A stretch of DNA of 17,791 bases from RUG11237 sp045119215 (GTDB lineage Bacteria > Bacillota > Clostridia > Lachnospirales > Lachnospiraceae). The stretch covers positions 1 to 17,791 of the forward strand of contig JBGVDD010000107.1 of NCBI GenBank assembly GCA_045119215.1, in the 5' to 3' direction. Under the pieces are notes generated by a model, which saw only the letters and a list, made by a program, of their open reading frames with translations, was not told where the DNA came from and made no database searches. Below are positions 6,137-14,936 of the stretch, in pieces. How positions within the stretch are numbered: the first letter of the stretch is position 1; the number at the start of each line of letters is the position of its first letter. A program made the position numbers and the translations under genes.

Positions 6137-7005
6137 ATCGACTCATCGCCTTTTGGATAATATGTATGGTATCCTCCGTCTGCTGTTTTTCTCAGAAAGT
6201 AAGAACGGTTGATGGAGAATACACATATGTAGTTCCTGAGAACGTAGATCTTGAGAAAGCCAAACAAGTTGCATTAGAGCGAGTCAAGATACAGATTATC
6301 GCTGACGAATTCGGCACCGTTATTTCTCAGTCTAATTCTACATCGGTGAAAAACGAAAATGGAAAATCGAACGTCGATTTTATCTCTTTAGGTGGAAGCG
6401 ATGTAAAAGGTGAGTGGATTGAAACTATTGGAGCTCCTGTTTTTAAAACGGAAATAAATGGTGAACAACTTGTTGTAAGAGTTAAGATTAGAGGGAAAAT
6501 ACGTGAAATCACTTCGGTCAATGTGGAGTTCTCTGCGCGCATATTACGGAATGGAACTGAAGACAAATTCGAAGATGATGTATTTAAGAACGGAGATGAT
6601 TTATTTCTGTCTTTTGTATCACCTGTAAGTGGATACGTTGTTGTTTATTTGGTAGATGCGAACAATATAGCCTTTTGTCTTTTGCCTTACCAAAATCAGG
6701 AGCAAGGCAATGTAATGGTCAAAGCCAACGAAAGGTATGTTTTCTTCTCGACTAAACTTGCGTCAGAAGCTTTGCGCCAATTCACAGATGAATATACGAT
6801 GACTTGTTCAAACACGCAGGAGCTAAATCAAATCTATGTGGTCTTTTCTCAGAATCCATTTGTAAAGGCTGTCGATAGCAAAAACACAGAACTCTTGCCA
6901 AGGGAACTATCAAACAAAGATTTTCAGAAGTGGCTCTCTACAAGTCGAATAAAAGACAGGTTTATGACCTATAAGAAGTATTCACTTATAATCAGCAAAG
7001 AATGA
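6130..7005 (+). CDS. Exported protein, FlgT/LPP20-like N-terminus plus DUF4384 domain
   Basis: A 291-aa protein with a signal peptide (about 1-21, ending CCFSQ). Residues about 25-130 ('GEYTYVVPENVDLEKAKQVA', 'IIADEFGTVISQSN', 'LGGSDVKGEWIE') look like the FlgT-N/LPP20 type, with a helix of repeated Ala and charged residues and then beta strands. From about 154, 'NGDDLFLSFVSPVSGYVVVY' with 'NNIAFCLLPYQNQ' and 'VKANERYVFF' matches DUF4384, a beta domain often fused to bacterial caspase-like peptidases. Here it is a separate gene three positions upstream of the first caspase, which suggests it acts with them as an adaptor or substrate-presenting part (inference). It overlaps the preceding gene by 7 nt and the next by 4 nt (ATGA). 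Confidence 0.75.
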   Translation: MVNRLIAFWIICMVSSVCCFSQKVRTVDGEYTYVVPENVDLEKAKQVALERVKIQIIADEFGTVISQSNSTSVKNENGKSNVDFISLGGSDVKGEWIETIGAPVFKTEINGEQLVVRVKIRGKIREITSVNVEFSARILRNGTEDKFEDDVFKNGDDLFLSFVSPVSGYVVVYLVDANNIAFCLLPYQNQEQGNVMVKANERYVFFSTKLASEALRQFTDEYTMTCSNTQELNQIYVVFSQNPFVKAVDSKNTELLPRELSNKDFQKWLSTSRIKDRFMTYKKYSLIISKE

Positions 7006-7475
7006 GAAGTTTTACAATTCTATTATTGACCTTATGCTTCCATTATGCTTATGGACAGCGGCATATGGTTGTATCAAAACAAAATTATAGCTTAGCTGTA
7101 GTGGAGAATGAAGACACATTATTTAAATGTCCTGTTGCAGTTGGAAAAGCCTATGGTGATAAAACCAGGAGAGGAGACATGAAAACTCCAGAAGGTACTT
7201 TTAAAATCGTTTCCATCGAAAAATCCTCCAAATGGAAACATGATTTTAAAGATGGGAAAGGTATAAGAAATGGGGCATATGGTCCTTGGTTCTTTAGACT
7301 CAATGTTCCTAATTTTAGAGGTATTGGCATCCATGGAACATGTAAACCCGAAACAATTGAAACCAGAGACAGTGAAGGGTGCATTAGACTTTTAAATGAT
7401 GATTTAGTAGCACTTAAATCATTCATTCGCATTGGCATGATGTGTATTATAGAAGCAGATAAAACTAATGATTGA
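7002..7475 (+). CDS. Exported L,D-transpeptidase, YkuD family
   Basis: A 157-aa enzyme with a signal peptide (about 1-18, ending AYG) followed almost at once by a YkuD domain. YkuD enzymes use a Cys thiol to cross-link peptidoglycan peptides at a meso-diaminopimelate residue or to attach other molecules to them. The signature is complete: H111 in 'GIGIHGT', and S124-x-G126-C127-I128-R129 in 'SEGCIRL', with C127 the nucleophile. The upstream 'TRRGDMKTPEGTFKI' is the usual YkuD lead-in. It is short because it has only the catalytic domain, with no LysM or other wall-binding module. It overlaps the upstream gene by 4 nt and the downstream gene by 8 nt. Its place among exported caspase genes suggests a wall-related role for the locus. 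Confidence 0.9.
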   Translation: MRSFTILLLTLCFHYAYGQRHMVVSKQNYSLAVVENEDTLFKCPVAVGKAYGDKTRRGDMKTPEGTFKIVSIEKSSKWKHDFKDGKGIRNGAYGPWFFRLNVPNFRGIGIHGTCKPETIETRDSEGCIRLLNDDLVALKSFIRIGMMCIIEADKTND

Positions 7476-8133
7476 ATTTAATTTAACTCCAATACGAGAA
7501 TTAATCGACTTTCTCAAATATATAGAGGAAGTTGGAAAGACGAGGAAATTAAAGAATTTACATAAGCTTTATTTTCGCATTCTTTGTCTATTGCGTGAAA
7601 TTCAAGACAGTAATTTATTTTTTCTTGAATGTCTTCAAGAATCGTGTAAGTGTAATTCTTCTATATTTCTTATCGATGCATTATCTACAGTAGAAAATAT
7701 TGCATGTTTGACATCAAAGATTTTAGAAATAGAAGATCGGCCTTTTTCTGATAACACAATAAGTGAACTGCTCTTCTTGGAAGATAAAGATTTGTTTTTT
7801 AAGCTTAGGAAAGTCACTGGTATGAAAGGAGAAAGAGTAAGATTTTGGAAGAGTATTTCTGGCTCTGTACTAAAATCAGCCAATAAATGCAAAATAGATA
7901 TGCACAGGAACAAAAAGAGACAAGGGCCGAAATACAAATTATATAAAATACCTTCAAATGCTTATATGTGTAATGTCTATGCACCGGTTGAATATGTAGA
8001 CGTAATAATAAATCAAGAGTTCTTAGAAAAGCAAATAGGAATCGCCAAAGATGTCATTGTGAAGTTCGATGAAATGATAAATGAATATTGGCTATTCGTT
8101 AAGAAAACTGTAACCACGGAAGACATAATTTAA
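7468..8133 (+). CDS. Unrecognised cytosolic protein of the caspase operon
   Basis: A 221-aa protein I do not recognise. It has no signal peptide or transmembrane helix, unlike its neighbours. The first 90 residues look helical (RELIDFLKYIEEVGKTRKLK, then LYFRILCLLREI) with a Cys-containing patch (ECLQESCKCNSS). A basic stretch near 140-155 (KCKIDMHRNKKRQGPKYKLYK) could bind nucleic acid or acidic lipid, and the C-terminal 50 residues again look helical. It starts 8 nt inside the YkuD gene, so it is translated with the operon, and it ends 13 nt before the first caspase gene. An inhibitor, chaperone or regulator of the exported enzymes is conceivable, but nothing in the sequence shows it. Confidence 0.65.
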   Translation: MIEFNLTPIRELIDFLKYIEEVGKTRKLKNLHKLYFRILCLLREIQDSNLFFLECLQESCKCNSSIFLIDALSTVENIACLTSKILEIEDRPFSDNTISELLFLEDKDLFFKLRKVTGMKGERVRFWKSISGSVLKSANKCKIDMHRNKKRQGPKYKLYKIPSNAYMCNVYAPVEYVDVIINQEFLEKQIGIAKDVIVKFDEMINEYWLFVKKTVTTEDII

Positions 8134-8146
8134 ATAAAAGAATTAT

Positions 8147-10354
8147 ATGAAAATCAATATACTTTTAATTATAAGTTTTTTGTCTATAAGCTCATTGTGT
8201 ATTACAGCCCAAAATATAGAAAATCGGTTGTTCTGTTTTTCCGAAAATAATAAGCGTTACTATGTAAATATCGAAGGGGAACGTGTGACGGATGCAATAT
8301 ATGACAATAATTATTCTGCAAGCATAGAGAATTGTGACAAAGGGTGGATAGGTGTAAGGAAAAATGAGTTGTGTGGAGCTATAGACGTGAAAGGAAAAGT
8401 CTTAATTCCTTGTATTTATGAAGATATGATGACAATCGAAAGTGAAGGGAATGTAATAAATTATTTGGGTTGTAAGAAAAAAGGGAAATATGGGATTGTC
8501 AATACAAACAATCAAGAAATTGTTCCATTTTTATATGACGATATGAGCTTTAGGATAGTTGATAATGATATAATAATGTTAAAAAAAGGAAGATGGGGGG
8601 CTTTAAGCATAAAAGACGGAAAGGCTATAATTCCATTTGTATATGAAAAATGGGATATATACAATTCAAATGGAAATATACTTTTTTTATTATGTGATAA
8701 AAATGGAAATTATGGTGCCATCAACACTAAAGGTCGTATGGTAATTCCTTTTGTTTTTTGTGATTATCAAATAGATTTCGATAACAAGTATATAATAGTC
8801 AAAGACAAGAACAATAGATGGTATGTCTATGAAACTTCTGGGAAAAGAAAAGAACTAGGTTCTTTTGATGATATTGGTTATGCAAGTAATGGATTTTTGG
8901 ATGTCAAAAGAAATGGTTTTTGGGGCTGTGTCAATTTAAGCACAGGTAAGGTAACGACTCCTTTTATCTATAAGGAAGTTTCTATACGCTTTAATGGAAC
9001 AATAACTAAAGCAAAAAAAAAGGATGGAACTTGTGTTGTTATAAATAAATTTGGCTCTGAATTAGCTACAATAGATGAGTTATGTGATTATCATAGTTCG
9101 AATCCTTTTAAAGATGGTTTAATTACAGCATATAGAGATGGTAAAGTAGGGTGTCTTAACTCTGAAGGGACAACAATAATCCCTTTTGTTTACGATATTT
9201 TAATACATTTAGATGGTTGTGAACTTTTTGCATTTGAAAAAAATAACTTATGGGGAATAGTGGATTACTCTAATAACGTATTAGTGCAACCGCAATATAG
9301 TAGCATAACAAAATTTGATGGTGGAGGAGATATGTTAACTGTAAAAAAGAATGAGAAATGGGGAGTCGTTAACAGGCACAATGAAGTTCTAATTCCTCTA
9401 ATTTATGATAGGTTATATGTGAGTGAAGAGAAAGGTGAAGTCTTTGCTGAAGTAGAATTAAATGGTAAAAAAGGGTTACTTGATAGTCGCGGTAATGAAA
9501 TCTTTTGGTGCGACGAGGATTATTTTTATTTAAAAAAAGCGCAGTACCAATTTTCTCAAACACCGTCAGATGTTGATTTAAATATACCAACTAGTACAAA
9601 TGAAAGCGTAAAAACGTTTGCTGTCATAATTGCAAATGAGCAATATGCGGAGGATAATATTTCACAAGTGAAATTTGCTCAAAATGACGGGAATTCTTTT
9701 AAAGCGTATTGCAATAAGACATTAGGGATTCCAAACAAAAACATAAAGTATGTTTCCAATGCAACGGTAAACCAAATGCGTTCTGCAATAAATTGGGCGA
9801 CTGATATTGCCAAGGCTTTTGATGGGGATGCTAAACTTATTGTTTATTATTCTGGACATGGAATCCCTGATGAAAAAACAGGAAATGCATATCTACTCCC
9901 ATCTGATGGCATTGTTGGTGATTTTAGAAGTGCTTATAGTCTAGATGAGTTATATAAGCAACTTGAAAGTGTGTCAGCAAAACAGACAACAGTATTTCTT
10001 GATGCCTGCTTTAGTGGGGCTTCAAAGGATGGCAAGATGATGCTTGCTGATTCAAGAGGTGTTGCGATAAAGGCTAAAGCCGCAATACCCAAAGGAAATA
10101 TGATTGTATTTTCTGCTTGTTCTGGTGACGAGACGGCATTTCCTTACAAGAAAAAGAAACATGGAATGTTTACATATTTCTTGCTAAAGAAGTTGCAAGA
10201 AACGAAAGGGAATGTATCTATGGAAGAACTTGGTGCATATATAAATAAGCAAGTTCGACAGACATCAATGATAGAGAATAGGAAAATACAAACTCCTACA
10301 ATTAACGTATCCGCGTCAATCCACGATAAAATGAAAGTCATAAATCTTCAATAA
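8147..10354 (+). CDS. Exported WG-repeat protein with C-terminal caspase (C14) domain
   Basis: A 735-aa protein with a signal peptide (about 1-21, ending ITA-Q). Residues about 45-455 hold roughly ten WG-type repeats of 35-45 aa, with units such as 'GKYGIVNTNNQEIVPFLYDD', 'GRWGALSIKDGKAIIPFVYE' and 'EKWGVVNRHNEVLIPLIYDR'. These probably form a beta-rich recognition platform. The linker SDVDLNIP (474-481) precedes a caspase-type peptidase domain from about 488 (KTFAVIIANEQY). The dyad is present: H571 in 'VYYSGHGIPDE' and C621 in 'VFLDACFSGAS'. The C-terminal 'HGMFTYFLLKKLQ' is the usual late helix of the fold. Family C14 covers caspases and metacaspases; cleavage specificity (Asp or Arg/Lys) cannot be read here. 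It lies 10 nt upstream of a paralog with the same layout. Confidence 0.9.
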   Translation: MKINILLIISFLSISSLCITAQNIENRLFCFSENNKRYYVNIEGERVTDAIYDNNYSASIENCDKGWIGVRKNELCGAIDVKGKVLIPCIYEDMMTIESEGNVINYLGCKKKGKYGIVNTNNQEIVPFLYDDMSFRIVDNDIIMLKKGRWGALSIKDGKAIIPFVYEKWDIYNSNGNILFLLCDKNGNYGAINTKGRMVIPFVFCDYQIDFDNKYIIVKDKNNRWYVYETSGKRKELGSFDDIGYASNGFLDVKRNGFWGCVNLSTGKVTTPFIYKEVSIRFNGTITKAKKKDGTCVVINKFGSELATIDELCDYHSSNPFKDGLITAYRDGKVGCLNSEGTTIIPFVYDILIHLDGCELFAFEKNNLWGIVDYSNNVLVQPQYSSITKFDGGGDMLTVKKNEKWGVVNRHNEVLIPLIYDRLYVSEEKGEVFAEVELNGKKGLLDSRGNEIFWCDEDYFYLKKAQYQFSQTPSDVDLNIPTSTNESVKTFAVIIANEQYAEDNISQVKFAQNDGNSFKAYCNKTLGIPNKNIKYVSNATVNQMRSAINWATDIAKAFDGDAKLIVYYSGHGIPDEKTGNAYLLPSDGIVGDFRSAYSLDELYKQLESVSAKQTTVFLDACFSGASKDGKMMLADSRGVAIKAKAAIPKGNMIVFSACSGDETAFPYKKKKHGMFTYFLLKKLQETKGNVSMEELGAYINKQVRQTSMIENRKIQTPTINVSASIHDKMKVINLQ

Positions 10355-10364
10355 TTTTTTACTT

Positions 10365-12551
10365 ATGAAGTCTCTGACAATATTTTTAATGTTTTTTTGT
10401 CCCCAGTTGTTGTTATCACAAAATTTCAGCTCTGAGAATGGTGTATCAAAACTCCTGCAAGAAAGCTTGGGATATGGTGTATTTGTGCGGGGGAATTATG
10501 ATAGTCCGTATATATGTGATATAGATGGTAATATTATAGGATATGGATTATTTGACAGTATTTTGTCACCTGTTAAAGACTATAAGGATGGTTTTATAAT
10601 AGTATCCAAAGACGGAAACAGATATCAAGGATTATATGATTTACATACTAAACGAATCATTATACCTCTACAAGAAAATTCCAGTATTTACAAACTTAGG
10701 GAAGGTAAATATGTCATAAACACCCTCTCCAAAAAATCATATTTGTATGATACTAAATCAAAAATAAAGATTGATACAAAATACAGTCGTATAACACGCT
10801 ACCACGATTCTTCCTCTGATTTATACCTTAATTTTCTTGTTGTCAATAATGGTATCAATAGAGGTGTCGTGAATAATAATCTAGAACTATTGATACCTTG
10901 TGAATACGATGATATTGAGTTTGTAAATCATAGTGGAAGTGCCGAGTCTGATTGTAGACTTATAAAAGCTACAAAGAAAAATAAGCTTTCTGTCTTTTAC
11001 GATGTTTGTAAAAGACAGAAAATATATAGTCATTTGGGGGATTTTTGCGAATACATAGGGAGAATAAAAGGAAAATATTGTTTTTTAATAGACTGTAAAG
11101 ACGGAGTTAATAGAGTGATTGTTGATGAAAACAATCACAAAATGACTACGGAAAAATATATAAATATAGAACCCATTGGTTGCAATGCTTTTTTTGCTTA
11201 TCAAGGTAAAAGCAAGGGAGGCTTGCTAAATAGTACGTTGCAAAAAATGACACCTTTTATATATGACGATAACCCTTATGTACAACAATATAACATAGGA
11301 CTTTTCAGTATGGTTAAAAACGGGAAATGTGGTATGCTAAATACAAAGGGTTATATTGTAATTCCATTTATATATGATGATTTATGTTTCTTTGATAATG
11401 GCACTATTCGTGCGCAAAAAAAATCCAAATGGGGTGTGATTGATAAAAAAGGAAATACAATAATCCCTTGTGTTTATGATGACATTGATGAAATTAACAG
11501 AATCAACAATTTCTTTAAAGTCAAACAGAACAACAAGTGGGGCTGTATTGACAGAAATGGAAAAATAACAGTTCCTTTTGTTTATGATTTTCTTTGTGAT
11601 AATCATTATGGCGATAATTGTTATGGATTATTGACAGCAGGAAACGAAGACGACAAAGGAAATGTGGTATGTTATATTTTGGATGTATTTGGCAATGAAA
11701 TAATTCCTCCAACATCTTCCGTTGATGAAGCAAACTTTCTTTTGTGCCAACATATTTACAACCAATCCGATGTAGACAACGACATACCTGCCATATCGAT
11801 GCATCATCCCAAGACATTTGCTTTAATAATAGCCAATGAAAATTATATAGATTCAAACATTTCAAAAGTGAACTATGCACAAAGAGATGGCAAGGTGTTT
11901 AAGGAATACTGTCAAAAGACATTAGGCATTCCCGAAGAAAACATATTGTACATCCAGGATGGAACATTAGCCCAAATGTACATGGGTATGAGTAAGTTAA
12001 AAGACTTAGCCGATATATATAATGATTCAAAAGTAATTGTGTATTATGCCGGACATGGTATGCCTGACGAGCAAAACACAGATTCCTATCTGTTGCCAAT
12101 AGATGGCATGGCAAATAATTACAGAACAGCGATAAGTTTGTCAACGTTCTACGACGAAATTGGAAAAATTTCATCCAAACAAACTCTTATCTTTTTGGAT
12201 GCCTGTTTTAGCGGTTCGCAACGTGATGGTAAACTTCTCTCATCAAAAACAAGAGGTGTGGCTATAAAAGCAAAAACAATTGCGCCCAAAGGTAATATGG
12301 TTGTATTCTCCGCTTCTAATGGAGATGAGGCTGCATTGTCATATAAGAAAGGAAAGCATGGGCTATTTACTTACTTCTTACTGAAAAAGCTGAAAGAGAG
12401 TTCGGGTAATGTATCCTTGGGCGAGTTAAGTACATATCTTTCTCAAATGGTCAAGAAACATTCCATTATAGACGAGAATAAAAAGCAAAGTCCGACTGTG
12501 AGCGTGGCTATTAATAATTGGGAAACCATAAAAATCAATGAAAATGAGTAA
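10365..12551 (+). CDS. Second exported WG-repeat caspase
   Basis: A 728-aa paralog of the preceding gene. Signal peptide about 1-18 (LLLS-QN). The first WG units (about 40-260) are degenerate; later ones are clear: 'GKCGMLNTKGYIVIPFIYDD', 'SKWGVIDKKGNTIIPCVYDD' and 'NKWGCIDRNGKITVPFVYDF'. The linker SDVDNDIP is at 468-475 and the caspase domain starts near 483 (KTFALIIANENY). H564 (VYYAGHGMPDE) and C614 (IFLDACFSGSQ) form the expected dyad. The protease domain is much closer to its neighbour's than the repeats are, as expected if the repeats set targets and diversified. Its last codons overlap the start of the membrane-protein gene by 14 nt, or by 8 nt if the second ATG is used. Confidence 0.9.
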   Translation: MKSLTIFLMFFCPQLLLSQNFSSENGVSKLLQESLGYGVFVRGNYDSPYICDIDGNIIGYGLFDSILSPVKDYKDGFIIVSKDGNRYQGLYDLHTKRIIIPLQENSSIYKLREGKYVINTLSKKSYLYDTKSKIKIDTKYSRITRYHDSSSDLYLNFLVVNNGINRGVVNNNLELLIPCEYDDIEFVNHSGSAESDCRLIKATKKNKLSVFYDVCKRQKIYSHLGDFCEYIGRIKGKYCFLIDCKDGVNRVIVDENNHKMTTEKYINIEPIGCNAFFAYQGKSKGGLLNSTLQKMTPFIYDDNPYVQQYNIGLFSMVKNGKCGMLNTKGYIVIPFIYDDLCFFDNGTIRAQKKSKWGVIDKKGNTIIPCVYDDIDEINRINNFFKVKQNNKWGCIDRNGKITVPFVYDFLCDNHYGDNCYGLLTAGNEDDKGNVVCYILDVFGNEIIPPTSSVDEANFLLCQHIYNQSDVDNDIPAISMHHPKTFALIIANENYIDSNISKVNYAQRDGKVFKEYCQKTLGIPEENILYIQDGTLAQMYMGMSKLKDLADIYNDSKVIVYYAGHGMPDEQNTDSYLLPIDGMANNYRTAISLSTFYDEIGKISSKQTLIFLDACFSGSQRDGKLLSSKTRGVAIKAKTIAPKGNMVVFSASNGDEAALSYKKGKHGLFTYFLLKKLKESSGNVSLGELSTYLSQMVKKHSIIDENKKQSPTVSVAINNWETIKINENE

Positions 12552-12981
12552 TTGTACAGAAAACAGCAAACCAAGAAAGGATAATGCAAATAGAGAGGAT
12601 GTATTCAACACTCTAGAACAATATATTGACATCCATTCCAAACATTTTAGTTCTATTAGTCGGCAAATTGTACTTGCCGTCATAGGTTCCATATGGGTAA
12701 CCATATATTCAACAAATAATGACAAATATCGTTTCATCCTTTTTGTCGTTCTTGGTGTTGGCTGCTTGTATTTATTTATAGAACTTCTCTATTATTTTAC
12801 AATGGAAAGAATTTCAAGAAAACTTCATATTGGATTGGAAAACCACAAATATACTGAAGATGAAGTAGACAAAATATGGAACTTCGTAAGTGATTCTGTT
12901 TCAAACATCCTTATACTAAAGATAGCACTTATAATTATTATGCTGGTGCTATTTGCTATATATTTGTCAATCACTTTATAA
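12538..12981 (+). CDS. Small membrane protein with three predicted helices
   Basis: A 147-aa protein of unknown family. A polar N-terminus of about 40 residues is followed by three hydrophobic segments: about 43-58 (IVLAVIGSIWVTIYS), 66-88 (ILFVVLGVGCLYLFIELLYYF) and 124-146 (ILKIALIIIMLVLFAIYLSI). The charged stretch between the second and third (about 90-115) is acidic and Lys-rich. An in-frame ATG at 12544 would give an 8-nt overlap (ATGAGTAA) with the upstream caspase stop and may be the true start; either way translation is coupled. A plausible role is an inner-membrane partner of the exported caspases (sensor, anchor or pore), inferred from position only. A decayed copy of its 3' end follows the next caspase gene. 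Confidence 0.7.
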   Translation: MKMSNCTENSKPRKDNANREDVFNTLEQYIDIHSKHFSSISRQIVLAVIGSIWVTIYSTNNDKYRFILFVVLGVGCLYLFIELLYYFTMERISRKLHIGLENHKYTEDEVDKIWNFVSDSVSNILILKIALIIIMLVLFAIYLSITL

Positions 12982-13012
12982 TAAAACGTAGATAATTAAT
13001 AAAAATAAGATT

Positions 13013-14764
13013 ATGAAGATTTTTAAATCTGCATTGATGGTGATAGCACTATTTCTTGTACAAGTAGGTGTCGCCCAAGATTGGAGTGATAAGGCTTATT
13101 CTTTGGTTGAGAACCAAAATTATAAAGCAGCATTAAGTATTTACCATCAGCACAAAAAAGAATTGGGGTTAGACGAACTAAATATTGTTGGATATTGTTA
13201 TGAAAGACTTGGTGATTATCATAATGCAGTTGCATCTTATGGTAGAGCTTCAGAAAAAGGTTCGTCACGTGCTTCTTTTAATTTAGGTCGTCTATATGAT
13301 AGAAGATATGGGAGTCATATGGGTATAAACTCAAATGATGAAGTAGCTAAGCAATATTACAAAAAAGCTATTTATAGTAATGATAGAACTTCTGGGAGTA
13401 GTTGGGCAGTTGTAAATCTGTTTCTTATTTATAAAGATGAAGGCAATATGGATGAAGCAAAAGAAATATTAGAATATGCGATAAAAGAAAAGGTGAATGT
13501 ACGGGAAGCTCCATATTTTATGGCACATAATATATATAACGGAAAGAGACAGTCCGTTTATTATTATCGAATTTCGGCAGAAAACGGATATTCAAAAGCG
13601 CAGTATAATTTAGCAATAATTCTCCAAAAAGGAACACTTGTAGAAAAAGATTTGAAGGAAGCTGTGCGATGGCATAAAAAAGCAGCAGAGCAAGGCGAAT
13701 GGGGATCTGAAGATGAATTGGGAAAATGTTATGAAGAACTTTATTTAAAAACATTGGATGAGCGTTATTTGAAATTATGCTTAAAATACTATTATAGAGT
13801 TTATACAGATGATAATTCAAGTGGTTTGCCACGCATTATAAATTTAGGTGAAGAAGTAACGGATCGTAGTGGAAATAAAACAATTGTTGCCACAAAAAGT
13901 CCGTTAGAGGAGATATTTGATAAAGGATTGGTTGATGCCAATAAATATAGAAATTATTCAGACTGGCTAGATAAGGTGGTGAAGCCATTAGCGGCAGAGT
14001 CTGACGTTGATGTTAATATTCCTCAAACAGATACAGAATCAAAAAGTTATGTTCTTATTATAGCTAACGAAAATTATAAATATGAGCATTATGTACCATA
14101 TGCAGAGAATGATGGTGAAACAATTAAAAAATATTTTGAAAATACGATAGGTGTAGCAAATGAAAAAATACATTTTATTGTTGATGCAAGTTTAAATGAA
14201 ATGAAAAAGGAAGTGGAATGGCTTGTTGAGAATAGTAAATTTACTGATAAAGTTTATTTATATTATTCTGGACATGGCATACCAGCGACAGATTTATCAA
14301 CTTCTTATTTGTTGCCAACTGATGGGTATGCCAAAGATCCAGAAACAGGATTGGATATTAAATGGCTGTATTCCAAATTAGGTTCAATGAATGTTCCTTG
14401 CTATGTATTTTTAGATGCTTGCTTTAGTGGTAGCGGTAGAGATCAGCAAATCTTAGTAGAATCAAGAGGCGTTTTAATAAAAGCCAAAGAACTTTCACCA
14501 CAAAATAAGACTGTAGTTTTCACTGCCTGCCAAGGAACAGAAATGGCATATCCTATCAATGAACAGAAGCATGGATTGTTTACTTATTATTTATTGAAAA
14601 AACTGCAAAGCTCGAAAGGTTATGTAACGATGGGAGAATTGTCAGATTTTTTAAAGCAAAATGTTCCATTACGTGCTCATGAAGAAAATTTAGGTAGTCA
14701 AACTCCAACCGTTATTGTACCAATGCCTATAATTAATGGTTGGAGAAGTGATAAGTTTAAATAA
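13013..14764 (+). CDS. Exported Sel1/TPR-repeat protein with C-terminal caspase (C14) domain
   Basis: A 583-aa protein with a signal peptide (about 1-21, GVA-QD). Residues about 25-90 form TPR-like helices ('NYKAALSIYHQHKKELG', 'YCYERLGDYHNAVASY'). Sel1-like repeats follow ('ASFNLGRLYDRRYG', 'AQYNLAIILQKGTLVEKD' with 'AVRWHKKAAEQGE'), up to about 265. The linker SDVDVNIP (330-337) leads to a caspase domain from about 344 (SYVLIIANENY) with H421 (YYSGHGIPATD) and C470 (VFLDACFSGSG). It is the third caspase of the operon but swaps the WG platform of the other two for a helical solenoid, while keeping the linker and protease domain. It lies 31 nt after the membrane-protein gene with no promoter recognised between them. 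Confidence 0.9.
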   Translation: MKIFKSALMVIALFLVQVGVAQDWSDKAYSLVENQNYKAALSIYHQHKKELGLDELNIVGYCYERLGDYHNAVASYGRASEKGSSRASFNLGRLYDRRYGSHMGINSNDEVAKQYYKKAIYSNDRTSGSSWAVVNLFLIYKDEGNMDEAKEILEYAIKEKVNVREAPYFMAHNIYNGKRQSVYYYRISAENGYSKAQYNLAIILQKGTLVEKDLKEAVRWHKKAAEQGEWGSEDELGKCYEELYLKTLDERYLKLCLKYYYRVYTDDNSSGLPRIINLGEEVTDRSGNKTIVATKSPLEEIFDKGLVDANKYRNYSDWLDKVVKPLAAESDVDVNIPQTDTESKSYVLIIANENYKYEHYVPYAENDGETIKKYFENTIGVANEKIHFIVDASLNEMKKEVEWLVENSKFTDKVYLYYSGHGIPATDLSTSYLLPTDGYAKDPETGLDIKWLYSKLGSMNVPCYVFLDACFSGSGRDQQILVESRGVLIKAKELSPQNKTVVFTACQGTEMAYPINEQKHGLFTYYLLKKLQSSKGYVTMGELSDFLKQNVPLRAHEENLGSQTPTVIVPMPIINGWRSDKFK

Positions 14765-14779
14765 ATGTACTCAATAGAA

Positions 14780-14928
14780 ATGAAATGTTCTAGAAAAAAC
14801 AAATGAGCAAAAAATACTTTTCTGAAATATGTTCTAGTGGAACGTTTTAGGGTAATAAAATGATATTAGCTGACTTGTTGGTAATGATGCTAGTGCTATT
14901 TGCAAGTTATCAGTCTAACACATTATAA
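14780..14928 (+). pseudogene. Remnant of a duplicated membrane-protein gene
   Basis: The 172-nt gap after the third caspase holds a vestige of the gene at 12538-12981. At 14860-14928 a 22-codon frame ends 'MMLVLFASYQSNTL', matching the C-terminus 'IMLVLFAIYLSITL'. The nucleotides align without gaps over the last ~45 positions, with about three quarters identical by eye, including the shared ATGCT.GTGCTATTTGC stretch and the stop context TTATAAT. A weaker match (ATGAAATGTTCTAGAAAA near 14780) resembles the 5' end. The middle is missing. It appears that a caspase plus membrane-protein pair was duplicated and the second membrane gene was lost by internal deletion. Confidence 0.55.
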
Positions 14929-14936
14929 TTACAATA

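Noticed and set aside
8147..12551. Possible frameshift or single-gene split between the two WG-repeat caspases
   Set aside because: Each has its own signal peptide, full repeat array and complete protease domain, separated by a clean stop and start; they are tandem paralogs.
12538..12981. Holin or SLATT-type defence effector
   Set aside because: It has three hydrophobic segments but no recognisable signature of either family; position alone is not enough to name it.
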